Shown one piece after another: positions 1 to 8,653 of a DNA stretch of 55,786 bases. Source of the DNA: Arthrobacter sp. EPSL27 (GTDB lineage: Bacteria > Actinomycetota > Actinomycetes > Actinomycetales > Micrococcaceae); the NCBI RefSeq assembly GCF_001512305.1, contig NZ_LNUT01000003.1:318223-374008 (forward strand), in the 5' to 3' direction. The notes below the pieces were generated by a model that ran no database searches, was not told the DNA's origin, and worked only from the letters and a program-made list of their open reading frames with translations. The position numbers were made by a program, and so were the translations under genes. Numbering within the stretch: the stretch's first letter is position 1; every line of letters begins with the position of its first letter.

Positions 1-20
1 CACGAAAGGACCCCCGATCC

Positions 21-758
21 ATGACTGAGACTGCCAACAGCGCCGCGCCGAGCTGGACCACCGCTTCCGCCATCCTCTTTGACCTCGACGGCGTCCTGAC
101 GCCCACCGCGGTGGTGCACGAACGCGCCTGGCAGGAACTTTTCGACGGGTTCCTCGCGACCGTCCCCGGGGCCCCCGGGTACCGCGAAAGCGACTATTTC
201 GACCACATCGACGGCAAGCCGCGGTTCGACGGCGTCCGGGACTTCCTGGCCTCCCGCAACATCGTGCTGCCGGAGGGCCCGCTGGACGACGACCCGGCGC
301 ACAACACCGTCCACGGCCTGGGCAACCGCAAGAACAAGGTGTTCAACGACATCGTGGCCGCCGGCGGCGTCAAGCCCTACGAGGGCTCCGTGCGCTTCAT
401 CGACGCCGCGCTGGCCCGAGGGCTCCAGGTCGCCGTCGTCTCCTCCTCCCGCAATGCCCCCGCCGTGCTCAAGGCCGCCGGGCTCTCGGACTACTTCCCG
501 GTGGTGGTCGACGGCGTCGTCGCGGTCACCGAGGGGCTGCCCGGCAAGCCCAGCCCGGCAACCTACGAGTACGCCGCCCGGCTGCTGGGACTGCCCGCCA
601 GCGAGTGCGTCGTGGTTGAGGACGCCGTCTCCGGGGTCCAGGCCGGAAGTGCCGGAGCCTTCCACTCCGTGGTGGGCGTGGACCGCGGCGCCGGCCGGCA
701 GACGCTGCTGGCCGCCGGCGCCACCCTGGTGGTCAACGACCTCGACGAACTCCTCTAG
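21..758 (+). CDS. HAD-superfamily hydrolase, beta-phosphoglucomutase-like
   Basis: A 245-residue haloacid-dehalogenase protein of the beta-phosphoglucomutase type. Motif I is FDLDGVLT with the nucleophile at Asp21 and the acid/base at Asp23. A Ser-rich motif II (SSSRNA), the Lys of the KPSP segment and the Mg-binding pair Glu200-Asp201 all fit an active enzyme. An SD-like GAAAGGA precedes the ATG by about 11 nt. It lies 72 nt before a GH65 gene, and that pairing implies that the sugar 1-phosphate released by the phosphorylase is isomerised to the 6-phosphate here. The gene pair resembles Rv3400/Rv3401 of M. tuberculosis. Phosphatase rather than mutase activity cannot be excluded. Confidence 0.85.
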   Translation: MTETANSAAPSWTTASAILFDLDGVLTPTAVVHERAWQELFDGFLATVPGAPGYRESDYFDHIDGKPRFDGVRDFLASRNIVLPEGPLDDDPAHNTVHGLGNRKNKVFNDIVAAGGVKPYEGSVRFIDAALARGLQVAVVSSSRNAPAVLKAAGLSDYFPVVVDGVVAVTEGLPGKPSPATYEYAARLLGLPASECVVVEDAVSGVQAGSAGAFHSVVGVDRGAGRQTLLAAGATLVVNDLDELL

Positions 759-830
759 CGCCCCGGCCCGGCCGGGCCCCACAATCACCACCGCAGACCT
801 TTCACCGCCGCCCTCGAAGGAAATCCCACC

Positions 831-3161
831 ATGGCACTCATCACCTCGGACCGCGCCCGGTTCCCCAATGACCCCTGGCAGCTGGTCGAGACCGTCCACC
901 TCCCCGGCAACGCCGGCACCCTGGAAACGCTCTTCAGCCTGGGCAACGGGCACCTGGGCATCCGCGGCGCCCACTGGGCCGCTGCCGACGTCGACCTGCC
1001 CGGCAGCTTCATCAACGGCTTCCACGAGACCTGGGACATCAAGCACGCGGAGAACGCCTACGGCTTCGCGCGCACCGGCCAGCGGATCCTCTACATCCCG
1101 GACGCCAACAACTTCACCGTGATCATCGACGGCGAACCCCTCACCCTGGCCGAGTCCACCGTGCTGGACTACCGCCGCAGCGTCGACTTCGTCACCGGCA
1201 TCTATGAGTGCCGGATCGTCTGGCAGTGCCGCTCCGGAGCCACCGTGACCACCACCGAACGCCGCGCCGTCGGCTACGAATCCCGCGGCGCCCTCGGTAT
1301 TTCGCTGGAGGTTGCCGCGGACCGGGACATCTCCGCCGACGTGACCTCCTCCGTCATCAACCGCCAGGACCAGCCGGTGGAGGACCACTCGGCCCACGAT
1401 CCGCGGCGCTCCGGCCGCCATGCCGGCCGGGTCCTGCTGCCCGTGCGCCTCGACGGCGGCGACGGCTCGCTGCGCCTGTCGTGGGAGACCGCGGAGTCGA
1501 AGCAGCGCATCGGCATGGCCGTGGACCACTGGACCAGCGCCGGCGTGCAGCCGTTCGACACCCAGATCCATGAGGACGACAGCAGCGTCCGCTACGTCCT
1601 GGCCGTCGGCGCGGACTCGCCGTTCGTGCTGGAGAAGAGCGTCAGCTACGCCGTCGGGCAGGACTCCGCAGACCTGGCCGACGACGCCGAGGCGGGCCTC
1701 AAGCCGCTCGGCGAGATCTTCGCCGAAAGCGCGGCCCACTACCGCAGCTACTGGGCCACGGGCGACATCGTCCTCGCCGGGCAGGACGAACTCCAGCAGG
1801 CTGTCCGCTGGAACCTCTTCCAGCTGGCCCAGGCCACGGCCTGCGCCGACGTCGCCGGCATTCCGGCCAAGGGCGTCACCGGCTCGGGTTACGACGGGCA
1901 CTACTTCTGGGACCAGGAGGTGTACCTCATGCCCTACCTGACGTACACCAGCCCGGGCAACGCCCGCCAGGTCCTCGAGTTCCGCCACGCCATGCTCCCT
2001 GACGCCAGGAACCGCGCCAAGGAGCTCAGCGTGGACGGCGCCCTGTTCCCGTGGCGCACCATCAACGGGCTGGAGGCCAGCGCGTACTACGCCGCCGGCA
2101 CGGCCCAGTTCCACATCGCCGCCGCGATCGCCTTTGCCGCGAACCGCTACATGTGGGCCACCGGCGACGAGCCGTTCCAGGAGACCCTGGGCGCCGAACT
2201 GCTGATCGAAACCGCCCGGATGTGGGCGTCGCTGGGCTTCTTCGGCAAGGACGGGCTGTTCCACATCCACGGCGTCACGGGCCCGGACGAGTACACCGCC
2301 GTGGTCAACGACAACCTGTACACCAACGTCATGGCCCGGTTTAACCTGCGCGCCGCCGCGGCACTGGACCACCCGGAGATTGACGACGCCGAACGCGAGT
2401 TCTGGGAACAGGCCGCCACCCGGATGCACCTGCCGTACGACGAGGACCTCCAGGTGCACTCGCAGGACAACGACTTCATGACCCTGGAGCCGTGGGACTG
2501 GAGCACGCCGCGGTCCAAGTACCCGCTGCTGCTGAACTTCCACCCCCTGGTGATCTACCGGCACCAGGTGCTCAAGCAGGCGGACAGTGTGCTGGCGATG
2601 TTCCTGCAGTGGCAGGACTTCACCGCCGAGGAGAAGCGCCGGGCCTTCGACTTCTACGATCCGATCACCACCGGCGATTCCACCCTGTCCGCCTGCGTGC
2701 AGGGCATCATGGCGGCCGAGGTGGGGTACGGCCAGGCCGCGCTGGACCACTTCACCCACGCCGCGTTCATCGACCTGGACGACACCCACGGCAACACGAT
2801 CGACGGTGTGCACATCGCCTCCACCGGCGGCGTGTGGAGCTCGCTGGTCAGCGGCTTCGCGGGCCTGCGCGACCAGGGCACGGTGCCGTACTTCGACCCC
2901 CGGCTGCCCGCCGACTGGGACGGACTGACCTTCCACCTGAAGATTCAGGGCCGGCTGCTGCACCTGGAGCTGGAAAAGGACGCCCTCACCCTGACCGTGC
3001 GGGAGGGCGAGCCGCTCGAGGTGGATGTGCGCGGCGAGCTGGTCACGGCCGACGGCGACCCGGTCCGGGTTCCGCTGGCGCCGGTTGCGGCTCCCGAGCC
3101 CACCATCTTCCCCAGCGGACTTCCGACGGCTTCGATCCCCGTGGTGCGCGCGGCCGTTTGA
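831..3161 (+). CDS. Glycoside hydrolase family 65 protein (disaccharide phosphorylase-like)
   Basis: A 776-residue GH65 enzyme, the usual length for maltose/trehalose/kojibiose phosphorylases. It has the N-terminal super-sandwich with GNGHLGIRG near residue 40, an (alpha/alpha)6 barrel, and the catalytic block GPDEYTAVVNDN with the general acid at Glu487, the same number as in L. brevis maltose phosphorylase. The HxxTxDSTLS-like phosphate-loop region is represented by TTGDSTLSAC. It acts in the cytosol on an alpha-linked glucose disaccharide. The substrate (maltose, trehalose, kojibiose, nigerose) cannot be read from sequence. It is probably co-transcribed with the upstream HAD gene. A separate, fused HAD-GH65 gene lies at 40644-43886. 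Confidence 0.88.
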   Translation: MALITSDRARFPNDPWQLVETVHLPGNAGTLETLFSLGNGHLGIRGAHWAAADVDLPGSFINGFHETWDIKHAENAYGFARTGQRILYIPDANNFTVIIDGEPLTLAESTVLDYRRSVDFVTGIYECRIVWQCRSGATVTTTERRAVGYESRGALGISLEVAADRDISADVTSSVINRQDQPVEDHSAHDPRRSGRHAGRVLLPVRLDGGDGSLRLSWETAESKQRIGMAVDHWTSAGVQPFDTQIHEDDSSVRYVLAVGADSPFVLEKSVSYAVGQDSADLADDAEAGLKPLGEIFAESAAHYRSYWATGDIVLAGQDELQQAVRWNLFQLAQATACADVAGIPAKGVTGSGYDGHYFWDQEVYLMPYLTYTSPGNARQVLEFRHAMLPDARNRAKELSVDGALFPWRTINGLEASAYYAAGTAQFHIAAAIAFAANRYMWATGDEPFQETLGAELLIETARMWASLGFFGKDGLFHIHGVTGPDEYTAVVNDNLYTNVMARFNLRAAAALDHPEIDDAEREFWEQAATRMHLPYDEDLQVHSQDNDFMTLEPWDWSTPRSKYPLLLNFHPLVIYRHQVLKQADSVLAMFLQWQDFTAEEKRRAFDFYDPITTGDSTLSACVQGIMAAEVGYGQAALDHFTHAAFIDLDDTHGNTIDGVHIASTGGVWSSLVSGFAGLRDQGTVPYFDPRLPADWDGLTFHLKIQGRLLHLELEKDALTLTVREGEPLEVDVRGELVTADGDPVRVPLAPVAAPEPTIFPSGLPTASIPVVRAAV

Positions 3162-3176
3162 TGCACCACCCCGGCG

Positions 3177-3227
3177 GGGGTCACCTGGCGCCGATGATCC
3201 CTCCGGACACCGGCGCTAGGTGGCCCC
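3177..3227. repeat. REP-like intergenic palindrome, copy 1
   Basis: Inverted repeat with arms 3177-3193 (GGGGTCACCTGGCGCCG) and 3211-3227 (CGGCGCTAGGTGGCCCC), 15 of 17 positions pairing, with a 17-nt loop. It lies between two convergent genes, and its right arm contains the last codons and stop of the MFS gene. The core GGGTCAC-N2-GGCGCC is shared with palindromes at 39426-39496 and 52089-52155. It could act as a bidirectional terminator for the convergent pair. Confidence 0.65.
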
Positions 3228-4568
3228 GTGCTGCTCTGCGGCGTCCGTCTGGGCTTCCTCGCGGCCGTCAGCCAGGGGATGGGCGCGTTCATCGGACCGC
3301 ATGCGCGCGGCGACCATGGCGACGGCGGCCATGACCGGGCACACGGTTCCGGCCACCAGGAAAATGAGCTCCACCGGCACCACCTCGGCGACCGGCCCGG
3401 CGAGGGCCATGGAGACGGGCATGAGGGCCAGTGAGACGAAAAAGTCCAGGCTGGAGACCCGGCCCAGCAGGTGTGGGGGCACGCGGCGCTGCAGCAGGGT
3501 TCCCCAGATCACCATGCCCATCCCGCCTGTGGCGCCGAAAATGAACAGGGCGGCCGCCAGCGCCCAGAAGCTGTCCATGATGCCGACGGCGGCGAGCGGC
3601 AGGGTGCCGGCGCCCCAGCTCACCATCATCACGGTGAGGTAGCGGCGCGGCAGCGGGAAAGAGGCTGTGGCCAGCGAGGCCGCGGCGCCGCCGACGCCCA
3701 GGACCGCGAGCAGGAAGCCGAACATCCGGGAATCCCCGCCAAGCTGGTCGCGGACCACGAACGGCAGGAGCACCTCGATGGGCCCGATCAGGAACAGCAC
3801 GGAAATGCAGGCCCACAGCAGCGTCCAGAGCAGCCAGGGCGTGCGGGCCGTATAGCTGACCCCCTCACGGAGGTCGTGCAGCACGGACGTTTTGGCGCGC
3901 GGGCCCGCATCACCGGCGGCGGCTCCCGCCGCGCCGTCACCGACTGCCGTGCCGTCACCGACTGCAGCGGCCGGCAGCGGCCCCCGCCGGAGCAGGTTGA
4001 GGATGCAGAACGCCAGAAGGTGGCAGGCCGCCACCCCGGACACGGCGTGGGCGGGGGACAGCGAGGCCACCAGGATGCCCGCGACGGCAGGGCCCGCGGC
4101 CTGTTGCAGGATGGGCCGCATGGTCCCCTCCATGCCGTTGGCCGCAAGCAGGTCTTCCGGCGGCAGGATCCGGGGGAGGATCGCGGAGTAGGCGGGGAAG
4201 AAGAACGCGGCCCCGACGCCGAGCACAAACGCTCCCGCGGCCAGGTGCCAGAGCTGCAGCCAGCCCAGAATGGCCAGCCCGCTGATGGCGGCAATAACGG
4301 TGAGGTTCGCCGCCTCGACCGCGATGATCAGCAGCCGCTGCGGGAACCGGTCCGCCGCGATGCCCCCGGCCAGCACAAACGCCACGAGGCCCACGCTTCC
4401 GGCCGCCGCCACGAGGGAGAGCTCCAGGGGACCCCCGCCCAAGTGGATCACCTCGTAGACCATCGCCACGGCCCACATCCCCGAGCCGAAAATGGAGATG
4501 GCCAGGGCCGCAATCAACACACGGTATTCCCGGTGCGCAAACGGACGGAGGGCCCTCAGGGAACGCAT
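3216..4568 (-). CDS. MFS transporter
   Basis: A 450-residue major facilitator protein with about 12 hydrophobic segments. It starts with a short basic leader (MRSLRALRPFAHREYRVL) and has the loop 2-3 signature GGIAADRFPQR near residue 70. An Ala/Gly-rich tandem (AAVGDGTAVGDGAAG) sits in the central cytoplasmic loop at about residue 200. The overall pattern is that of EntS/drug-efflux type exporters. The substrate is unknown. The last codons lie inside a repeat palindrome. The gene is convergent with the GH65 gene and has no partner on its own strand. Confidence 0.85.
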   Translation of the reverse strand: MRSLRALRPFAHREYRVLIAALAISIFGSGMWAVAMVYEVIHLGGGPLELSLVAAAGSVGLVAFVLAGGIAADRFPQRLLIIAVEAANLTVIAAISGLAILGWLQLWHLAAGAFVLGVGAAFFFPAYSAILPRILPPEDLLAANGMEGTMRPILQQAAGPAVAGILVASLSPAHAVSGVAACHLLAFCILNLLRRGPLPAAAVGDGTAVGDGAAGAAAGDAGPRAKTSVLHDLREGVSYTARTPWLLWTLLWACISVLFLIGPIEVLLPFVVRDQLGGDSRMFGFLLAVLGVGGAAASLATASFPLPRRYLTVMMVSWGAGTLPLAAVGIMDSFWALAAALFIFGATGGMGMVIWGTLLQRRVPPHLLGRVSSLDFFVSLALMPVSMALAGPVAEVVPVELIFLVAGTVCPVMAAVAMVAARMRSDERAHPLADGREEAQTDAAEQHGAT

Positions 4569-4794
4569 GGATTCAGTCTAAACGCGCTCCCGCGGCAGGG
4601 CCGGTCCCTCCAACGAACCTGCAGGTCCGGGAAGCCGGAGGGAATAGCCGGCGGGGAACCGGGGTTGCCGCCTACCGGGACGGGCGATCCCTCCGGACCG
4701 CCCGTTCCGACGCACAGGGCCTGCCCGGCCGCGACCACGCGGCGGCCACAGGCCCCACCGAGCAGGACTATTCAGAAACGGAGATGGTGGATCA

Positions 4795-6171
4795 ATGACT
4801 GCCTACAAGACAGTGAACCCCGCGACCGGAGAAACATTGAAGGAATTCCCGCTCGCCACTGCGGCCGAGGTTGAGCACGCGCTTGCCGCCTCAAAGGCTG
4901 CCTTTGACGACTGGCAGGCAGCGCCGGTGGAGGCCCGCACCAAGGTGATTGCCCGCGTGGCCGAACTGTACCGGGAACGCCGGGACGAGCTGGCCCGGCT
5001 GATTGCCACGGAGATGGGCAAACCTCTGGCCCAATCCCGCGGCGAGGTAGGTCTCGTGGCTGACATCTACGACTACTACGCGGAAGAAGGCCCGGCCTTC
5101 CTGAAGGACGAGGTCCTGGACGTCAAGGGCGGCGGCGAGGCGGTTGTCCGGTCCGCGCCGGTGGGACCTCTGCTGGGCATCATGCCGTGGAACTACCCCT
5201 ACTACCAGGTGGCGCGGTTCGCCGCCCCCAACCTGGTCCTCGGCAACACCATCCTCCTCAAGCACGCAGGCAGCTGCCCCCAGTCCGCCCTCGCCATTGA
5301 GCAGATCTTCAAGGATGCCGGGCTGCCCGAAGGGGCCTACATCAACCTGTTCCTGAGCAACGACCAGGTTGCCGAGGTGATCGCTGATGACCGCGTCCAG
5401 GGTGTCTCGCTCACCGGCAGCGAGCGGGCCGGCTCGGCTGTGGCCGAGGTAGCCGGCAGGAACCTGAAGAAGTATGTACTGGAACTGGGCGGCAGTGACC
5501 CCTTCATCGTCCTCGACAGCGACGACCTCGACGCCACGGTTAAGGCAGCGGTCAGCGGACGGATGGGGAATGCCGGGCAGGCCTGCACGGCCTCGAAGCG
5601 TTTCATCGTCGTTGAAGACCTGTACGAGGCGTTCGTGGAGAAATTCACCGCCAGGATGTCCGCGATCAAGCCCGGCGACCCCCTCCTCGCCGAGACCCGG
5701 TTCGGCCCGCTCTCCTCGCAGAGCGCCGCCGACGGGCTGATCGAGCAGATCCAGGACGCCGTGGACAAGGGCGCCACCCTGCGGACCGGCGGACACCACG
5801 TCGAGGGCCCCGGCGCCTACGTCGAGCCCACGGTGCTGACCAATGTGACGCCCGGGATGCGGGCGTTCTCCGAAGAGCTCTTCGGCCCGGCGGCGGTCAT
5901 CTACAAGGTCGCCGGTGTGGAGGAGGCAATCGAACTGGCCAACGGATCGCCCTACGGTCTCGGCGGTGCGGTCTTCAGCGCCGACGCCGAAAAGGCCAAG
6001 GACGTGGCGGACCGTTTGGACACCGGCATGGTGTTCATCAATTCCGTGGCTGAAACGCAGGCGGATCTGCCGTTCGGCGGAGTGAAGCGCTCCGGCGTCG
6101 GGCGCGAACTGGCACGGTTCGGCATGGATGAGTTCGTCAACAAGAAACTCATCCGGACCCCCGCCAAGTAG
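4795..6171 (+). CDS. gabD: NAD(P)-dependent succinate-semialdehyde/aldehyde dehydrogenase
   Basis: A 458-residue aldehyde dehydrogenase of the GabD/Sad class ([13 protein letters not shown] start). The Rossmann NAD-binding part includes [10 protein letters not shown] and SLTGSERAG. The general base is Glu230 in VLELGGSDP, and the catalytic Cys264 lies in [10 protein letters not shown]. The C-terminal [13 protein letters not shown] block is typical of succinate-semialdehyde and related aldehyde dehydrogenases. A purine-rich SD (GGAGATGGTGG) precedes the ATG. It would oxidise succinate semialdehyde to succinate (GABA shunt). Other aldehydes are possible because no GABA aminotransferase is adjacent. 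Confidence 0.88.
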   Translation: MTAYKTVNPATGETLKEFPLATAAEVEHALAASKAAFDDWQAAPVEARTKVIARVAELYRERRDELARLIATEMGKPLAQSRGEVGLVADIYDYYAEEGPAFLKDEVLDVKGGGEAVVRSAPVGPLLGIMPWNYPYYQVARFAAPNLVLGNTILLKHAGSCPQSALAIEQIFKDAGLPEGAYINLFLSNDQVAEVIADDRVQGVSLTGSERAGSAVAEVAGRNLKKYVLELGGSDPFIVLDSDDLDATVKAAVSGRMGNAGQACTASKRFIVVEDLYEAFVEKFTARMSAIKPGDPLLAETRFGPLSSQSAADGLIEQIQDAVDKGATLRTGGHHVEGPGAYVEPTVLTNVTPGMRAFSEELFGPAAVIYKVAGVEEAIELANGSPYGLGGAVFSADAEKAKDVADRLDTGMVFINSVAETQADLPFGGVKRSGVGRELARFGMDEFVNKKLIRTPAK

Positions 6172-6237
6172 GACCCTTTCCGGACACGGCTGCGGTCTGC
6201 GGACCAGACCCTCAGGCCGCAACCGCCGCCGTTTGGA

Positions 6238-6243
6238 TAGGCT
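6238..6243 (+). promoter_or_regulatory. Putative -10 element (TAGGCT), leaderless candidate
   Basis: TAGGCT fits the actinobacterial -10 pattern TANNNT and ends 6 nt before the ATG at 6250. This spacing would make transcription start at or next to the start codon. No SD sequence is visible before that ATG. Upstream, 6194-6210 holds a 6-bp hairpin GGTCTG/CAGACC without a T-tract. Confidence 0.35.
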
Positions 6244-6249
6244 CGAGTC

Positions 6250-6840
6250 ATGAACACAACGGCCACCGCGACGGCGCGGCGCAGCCTGGCATTCATCGGC
6301 ACCAACGCAGGACTCGCGCTGCACCCGGTGGACACTGACGGAACGCTGCGCCCCGGCGAACCGGCGAGCTGCTTCGCGTCCTTCTGGATGGCCGAGTGGT
6401 CGCGCTGGGGCACCGGCCACGCCCTCCTGGTCGCCACCCTCCAGGGGTGGCGGAGCTACGGCACCAGCGGGCCGTTCGCCGCGGCGCTGGCCACCGGGCT
6501 GACCCGCCATTTTCCGGAGGCCGCCCGCTTCCCGCTGGGAACCATCAGCCACACCCATGACGAGTTCGACGTCGACATCGACGCCGGGCGCGGACTCCGC
6601 GCCACCGGACGGAAAGCCGAGCTGGATATCAGCGGGGTCCTGGACCGCCGGCAGTTCGCCGCCCCCAACTTCCAGCTCGGCGACGCCAGCGCCGCGCTCA
6701 GCAACGTGTACCTGCCGTGCAGCACCGGCCGGCTCGCGGAATTCGGGGTTGAATGGCCGGGCGCCGCGGCCGCGTACGCGGGGCCGCTGGGCCCGGCGTC
6801 GTCCGCATTTGTGGCGGTGGCTGAATCGTGGGCGCTCTGA
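6250..6840 (+). CDS. Hypothetical protein
   Basis: A 196-residue protein I do not recognise. It is soluble, with no signal peptide or membrane segment. It is rich in Trp, Ala and Gly in the first half (FWMAEWSRWGTGH). A segment around residues 95-115 reads ISHTHDEFDVDID, with clustered His/Asp residues that could bind metal. There is no SD, but a good -10-like hexamer sits 6 nt upstream, which suggests a leaderless message. It is followed after 113 nt by another unrecognised gene. Codon use is strongly GC3-biased as in neighbours, which supports real coding. Confidence 0.6.
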   Translation: MNTTATATARRSLAFIGTNAGLALHPVDTDGTLRPGEPASCFASFWMAEWSRWGTGHALLVATLQGWRSYGTSGPFAAALATGLTRHFPEAARFPLGTISHTHDEFDVDIDAGRGLRATGRKAELDISGVLDRRQFAAPNFQLGDASAALSNVYLPCSTGRLAEFGVEWPGAAAAYAGPLGPASSAFVAVAESWAL

Positions 6841-6953
6841 CGCCGCTGCCGACGGCGAACAAGGTGCCGCCGGGCGGGGCGCAGGCGGGGAGGTGGCCTA
6901 GTGTTAACGCAGGACAAAACTCAGCTCACTTATGGTTCACGGAAGAGGCGACG

Positions 6954-7829
6954 ATGGCCAAGCGCAGCAACCCGGCAATGAAGATGGCGCAGAAATCGGC
7001 ACACAACGCGATGTTCGACGCCGAGGGCAAGCCCAAGCCCGGGGTCCACAACGTGCTCCTGCGGGCCGTCGAAGTCCAGCGCCCGCTGGTCCTTGCCAAC
7101 CTTCGCCGGCTCCAGCGGAAGCACCCGCACGCCACCGCGGCGCAGCTCGCCGCGGCGCTGGAACGCGACTACCTCCTGGCCGTCACCGGCGGCGGCGCGC
7201 TGGTGGGCGGCGCCGCGGTGGTCCCCGGTGTGGGAACTGCTGCCGCGCTGGGCCTCTCGGCCGCCGCCACCGTGGGTTTCCTCGAAGCGACGGCGCTTTT
7301 CTCCACCTCGCTGGCCGAACTGCACGGGGTGCGGCTGGTGGATCCCGAAAAGGCCAGCACCCTGGTCATGGCGATCATGCTGGGCGAGGAGGGGACCGCA
7401 CTGCTGAGCTCCCTGAGCGGCCAGGCTGCGGGGCAGGGCAAGGGCCCCACCCAGGCCTGGGGATCCCTCTTCTCCCGCAAGGTCCCGCTCACCGGATTCG
7501 GGACGGTCCGGGAGCGGATCCAGACGATGTTCCTCCGGACCCTGCTGAAGCAGCAGGGCACGGCCTGGCTGGGCCGGGCGCTGCCGTTCGGCATCGGCGC
7601 CGTCGTTGGCGGGGTGGGCAACCGGGTGATGGGCCGCGCCGTCGTCGCGAACGCCAAAGAAGCCTTCGGCCCGCTGCCGCTCGTCATCCCGGGCGAGCTC
7701 GGGGGCCCCGGGGAAATTCCCCGCGCGGAACCGGTGCAGGGCACGAAAGCCCCGGCTGCCGGCAGCAACGGCACACGCCCCGGCACCAAGGACGAATCAC
7801 AGCAGGAAGGCGGCACGTTTTGGATCTGA
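6954..7829 (+). CDS. Hypothetical membrane-associated protein
   Basis: A 291-residue protein, with the start set at ATG 6954 because GGAAGAGG lies 5 nt upstream. An upstream in-frame ATG at 6828 would overlap the previous gene and has no SD. The N-terminus is basic (MAKRSNPAMKMAQKS). Residues about 75-110 form a Gly/Ala zipper-like hydrophobic stretch (GGGALVGGAAVVPGVGTAAAL), with a second Gly-rich stretch near 210 (PFGIGAVVGGVGNRVMG). This EcsC-like or membrane-inserting pattern is a resemblance only; I do not recognise the family. The end overlaps the next start by 10 nt. Confidence 0.65.
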   Translation: MAKRSNPAMKMAQKSAHNAMFDAEGKPKPGVHNVLLRAVEVQRPLVLANLRRLQRKHPHATAAQLAAALERDYLLAVTGGGALVGGAAVVPGVGTAAALGLSAAATVGFLEATALFSTSLAELHGVRLVDPEKASTLVMAIMLGEEGTALLSSLSGQAAGQGKGPTQAWGSLFSRKVPLTGFGTVRERIQTMFLRTLLKQQGTAWLGRALPFGIGAVVGGVGNRVMGRAVVANAKEAFGPLPLVIPGELGGPGEIPRAEPVQGTKAPAAGSNGTRPGTKDESQQEGGTFWI

Positions 7830-8569
7830 ACGCTGATCTGGGCGAGTCATACGGGACATGGACCATGGGCGACGACGCCGCGATGCTCCCGCTGGTCACG
7901 AGCACCAGCGTGGCCTGCGGGCTGCACGCCGGGGACCCCGTGACCATGCTGGACACGTGCCGGGCGGCCTACGAGCTGGACGTCCGGGTGGGCGCCCACC
8001 TGGGCTACCCGGACCTGGCCGGCTTCGGGCTCCGCGCCATGGACATCACGTTCGATGACCTCTTCGGCGCCGTGCTGTACCAGCTGGGTGCCCTGGACGG
8101 GGTGGCCCATGCCGTGGGCGCTTCGGTGGACTACGTCAAACTGCACGGGGCGCTCTACGACCGGACAGTGCGCGACGCCGAGCAGGCCTCCGCCGTGGTG
8201 GCCGCCATCCAGGCCTACGATCCGGGCCTTCCTGTCCTGGGACTGGAGGGCTCCGCCCTGCTGGGGATCGCCCGGGAAGCGGGCAGCCCGGTGTTCCACG
8301 AAGCCTTCGCCGACCGCGCGTACCTGCCGGACGGCACGCTGGTGCCGCGCGGGGACGAGGAATCCGTCATTGACGATCCCGAGGAGGTCGTGGAGCGGGC
8401 GCTGCGCCTGGCCCTCAAGGGCGAAGTCGTGGCGGTCGACGGCACGGTGCTCACACTGACACCGCATTCCCTCTGCCTGCACGGTGACACCCCGGGCTCG
8501 GTGGCGGTGGCCGCCGCCGTCCGCAACGCCCTGGAGAAGGCCGGCGTCGAACTGGAGTCCTTCGCCTAA
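7820..8569 (+). CDS. pxpA: 5-oxoprolinase subunit A (LamB/YcsF family)
   Basis: A 249-residue LamB/YcsF protein starting at TTG 7820 with DLNADLGE, the family's invariant N-terminus. AGGAAGG sits 9 nt upstream. Other family blocks are SVACGLHAGDP, VGAHLGYPDL and VKLHGALYD. PxpA works with PxpB and PxpC to hydrolyse ATP-dependently 5-oxoproline to glutamate in the cytosol. PxpB and PxpC are not in the window, so pxpA is separated from its partners or serves another role. It overlaps the preceding unknown gene by 10 nt, which implies translational coupling. Confidence 0.87.
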   Translation: MDLNADLGESYGTWTMGDDAAMLPLVTSTSVACGLHAGDPVTMLDTCRAAYELDVRVGAHLGYPDLAGFGLRAMDITFDDLFGAVLYQLGALDGVAHAVGASVDYVKLHGALYDRTVRDAEQASAVVAAIQAYDPGLPVLGLEGSALLGIAREAGSPVFHEAFADRAYLPDGTLVPRGDEESVIDDPEEVVERALRLALKGEVVAVDGTVLTLTPHSLCLHGDTPGSVAVAAAVRNALEKAGVELESFA

Positions 8570-8603
8570 GGTGTCCCGGCTCCGGCCGACCGGCGGCCGG
8601 CCA

Positions 8604-8617
8604 GTGCCGTAAGGCCC
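8604..8617 (+). promoter_or_regulatory. DosR/OsdR-like box upstream of narG
   Basis: GTGCCGTAAGGCCC followed by TA matches 10 of 14 positions of the DosR consensus GGGACTWWAGTCCC. It is centred 43.5 nt before the narG ATG at 8654. Its flank (GGCCCTATCCGGC) is nearly the same as that of the box before the P2-type ATPase at 32082. This is a sequence match only; binding is inferred. Confidence 0.5.
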
Positions 8618-8640
8618 TATCCGGCCCCCGGGGCGGCCCA

Positions 8641-8646
8641 TAGCTT
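8641..8646 (+). promoter_or_regulatory. Putative -10 element of narG (TAGCTT)
   Basis: TAGCTT fits TANNNT and ends 7 nt before ATG 8654, so the transcript could begin at the start codon. With that start, the upstream box would be centred near -43, the usual place for a DosR-type activator. Confidence 0.4.
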
Positions 8647-8653
8647 GGGGGTC

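Noticed and set aside
6194..6210. Rho-independent terminator
   Set aside because: A 6-bp GGTCTG/CAGACC stem without a T-tract. Too weak to call.
4891..6558. A 555-codon minus-strand frame over the aldehyde dehydrogenase
   Set aside because: Shadow of a well-supported gene with catalytic Cys and Glu.
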